From Myxococcota bacterium (lineage in GTDB: Bacteria; Myxococcota_A; Polyangia; Polyangiales; Houyiibacteriaceae), in assembly GCA_020629955.1 (NCBI GenBank), contig JAHDCI010000020.1, positions 14,437 through 48,289 of the forward strand: DNA of 33,853 nt. Reading direction: 5' to 3'. This document shows positions 33,417 to 33,853 of the stretch, one piece after another. The notes under the pieces were generated by a model. That model saw nothing but the letters and a program-made list of their open reading frames with translations, was not told the origin of the DNA and made no database searches. A program made the position numbers and the translations under genes. Position 1 is the stretch's first letter, and every line of letters starts with the position of its first letter.

Positions 33417-33851
33417 ATGTCGCTTAAAGCTGCCCTCAATGATGAATCCCAGAAAAGCCAGATCGTCGCCGATACGGTCGCGCTTATTAATGACGAAGTC
33501 TCGGACAAGTCCGGTCTTTCCGGCATGGCCCTCAAGGCTGGCTACAAAACCATCAAAGGTGTGAAGCCTGGCTTTGTGGAGAACGTTGTGGACGGACTTC
33601 TTCCGGAGTTCGCGGACGCGCTCGACCCAATTCATGAGGAGGCGAAGAGCGCTGGAACGCCCGTCGGCCAGCACTTCAGCACCCAGAAGAGCCGCGTCGC
33701 GGATGCGCTCCTTGCGATCACGGATGCGAAAGCGGAAGGCTCCACCAACCGCGTCGTGAAAGGGACCTACTCAAAGCTCCGCGGCACCGCGAAGAAGCAC
33801 GTTGAGGCCGCGGTTCCGCGCCTCGCATCGCTAATTTCCAAGTACTCGTAA
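33417..33851 (+). CDS. DUF6918-like small soluble protein
   Basis: A complete 144-residue protein ending in TAA at 33849-33851, two bases before the window edge. It has no signal peptide or membrane segment and looks all-helical. MSLKAALNDESQKSQIVADTV at the start, LSGMALKAGYKTIKGVKPGFVE, a central LLPEFADALDPI, and VADALLAITDAKAE with VVKGTYSKLRGTAKKHV match, from memory, DUF6918, a family of unknown function also found in Actinobacteria. ATG 33417 begins the conserved N-terminus. It lies 68 bp after the giant lipoprotein gene on the same strand and may be co-transcribed. Confidence 0.82.
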   Translation: MSLKAALNDESQKSQIVADTVALINDEVSDKSGLSGMALKAGYKTIKGVKPGFVENVVDGLLPEFADALDPIHEEAKSAGTPVGQHFSTQKSRVADALLAITDAKAEGSTNRVVKGTYSKLRGTAKKHVEAAVPRLASLISKYS

Positions 33852-33853
33852 AC

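Overview
The window reads as a chromosomal segment of a GC-rich Gram-negative bacterium. It is dense with lipoproteins and outer-membrane-type proteins: an OmpA with thrombospondin type 3 repeats, several LxxC signal peptides, and a Cys-rich module following two of the lipoprotein anchors. It also carries two eukaryote-like Ser/Thr kinases, PEGA and AgmX-type domains, and DUF4112. That mix is typical of Myxococcota and Bradymonadota-like lineages (the old 'deltaproteobacterial' predators and scavengers). This is inferred from gene content; no rRNA is present to fix the taxonomy. I see no CRISPR array, transposase or prophage.

Layout, left to right. 1-53 may hold the tail of an unseen gene. 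112-1845 (-) is a GAF/HD-GYP cyclic-di-GMP phosphodiesterase with a large insertion. 2161-4011 is the TSP3/OmpA protein, closed by a strong terminator. 4221-5948 is a fused double SDR that has lost the catalytic Lys in both halves, followed by a DUF423 membrane protein and an exported rhodanese. 6988-7132 and 9344-9488 are two inverted copies of a ~145 bp intergenic element, each lying just 3' of a gene and in the same sense as that gene. Between them lie a stand-alone FIST protein and a rhomboid protease; peptide deformylase follows. 10184-14635 is a signalling cluster: a membrane Ser/Thr kinase with an extracytoplasmic PEGA-like domain, an exported PEGA protein, and a substrate-binding lipoprotein, closed by a terminator. 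tRNA-Leu(CAA) and a DUF4112 protein follow on the minus strand. 15817-17247 is a Ser/Thr kinase fused to a response-regulator receiver domain.

The right half starts with a minus-strand run of an active M16 peptidase, an inactive M16 partner and glmS (22246 down to 17296). It continues with a proline-rich single-pass protein ending in an AgmX/TonB-like domain, a MurU-like sugar-1-phosphate nucleotidyltransferase, an RpoH-type sigma factor, an A-type Fe-S carrier and a small membrane protein. It ends with a divergent lipoprotein pair whose 5' ends overlap: an M43-like metzincin (-) and a 1738-residue lipoprotein (+). A DUF6918-like protein closes the window.

The points most worth following are the giant lipoprotein, whose helical stalk and C-terminal pattern recall Tc-toxin A subunits, paired with the overlapping protease; the kinase-receiver fusion; the double SDR without catalytic lysines; and the paired 3'-flanking repeat.
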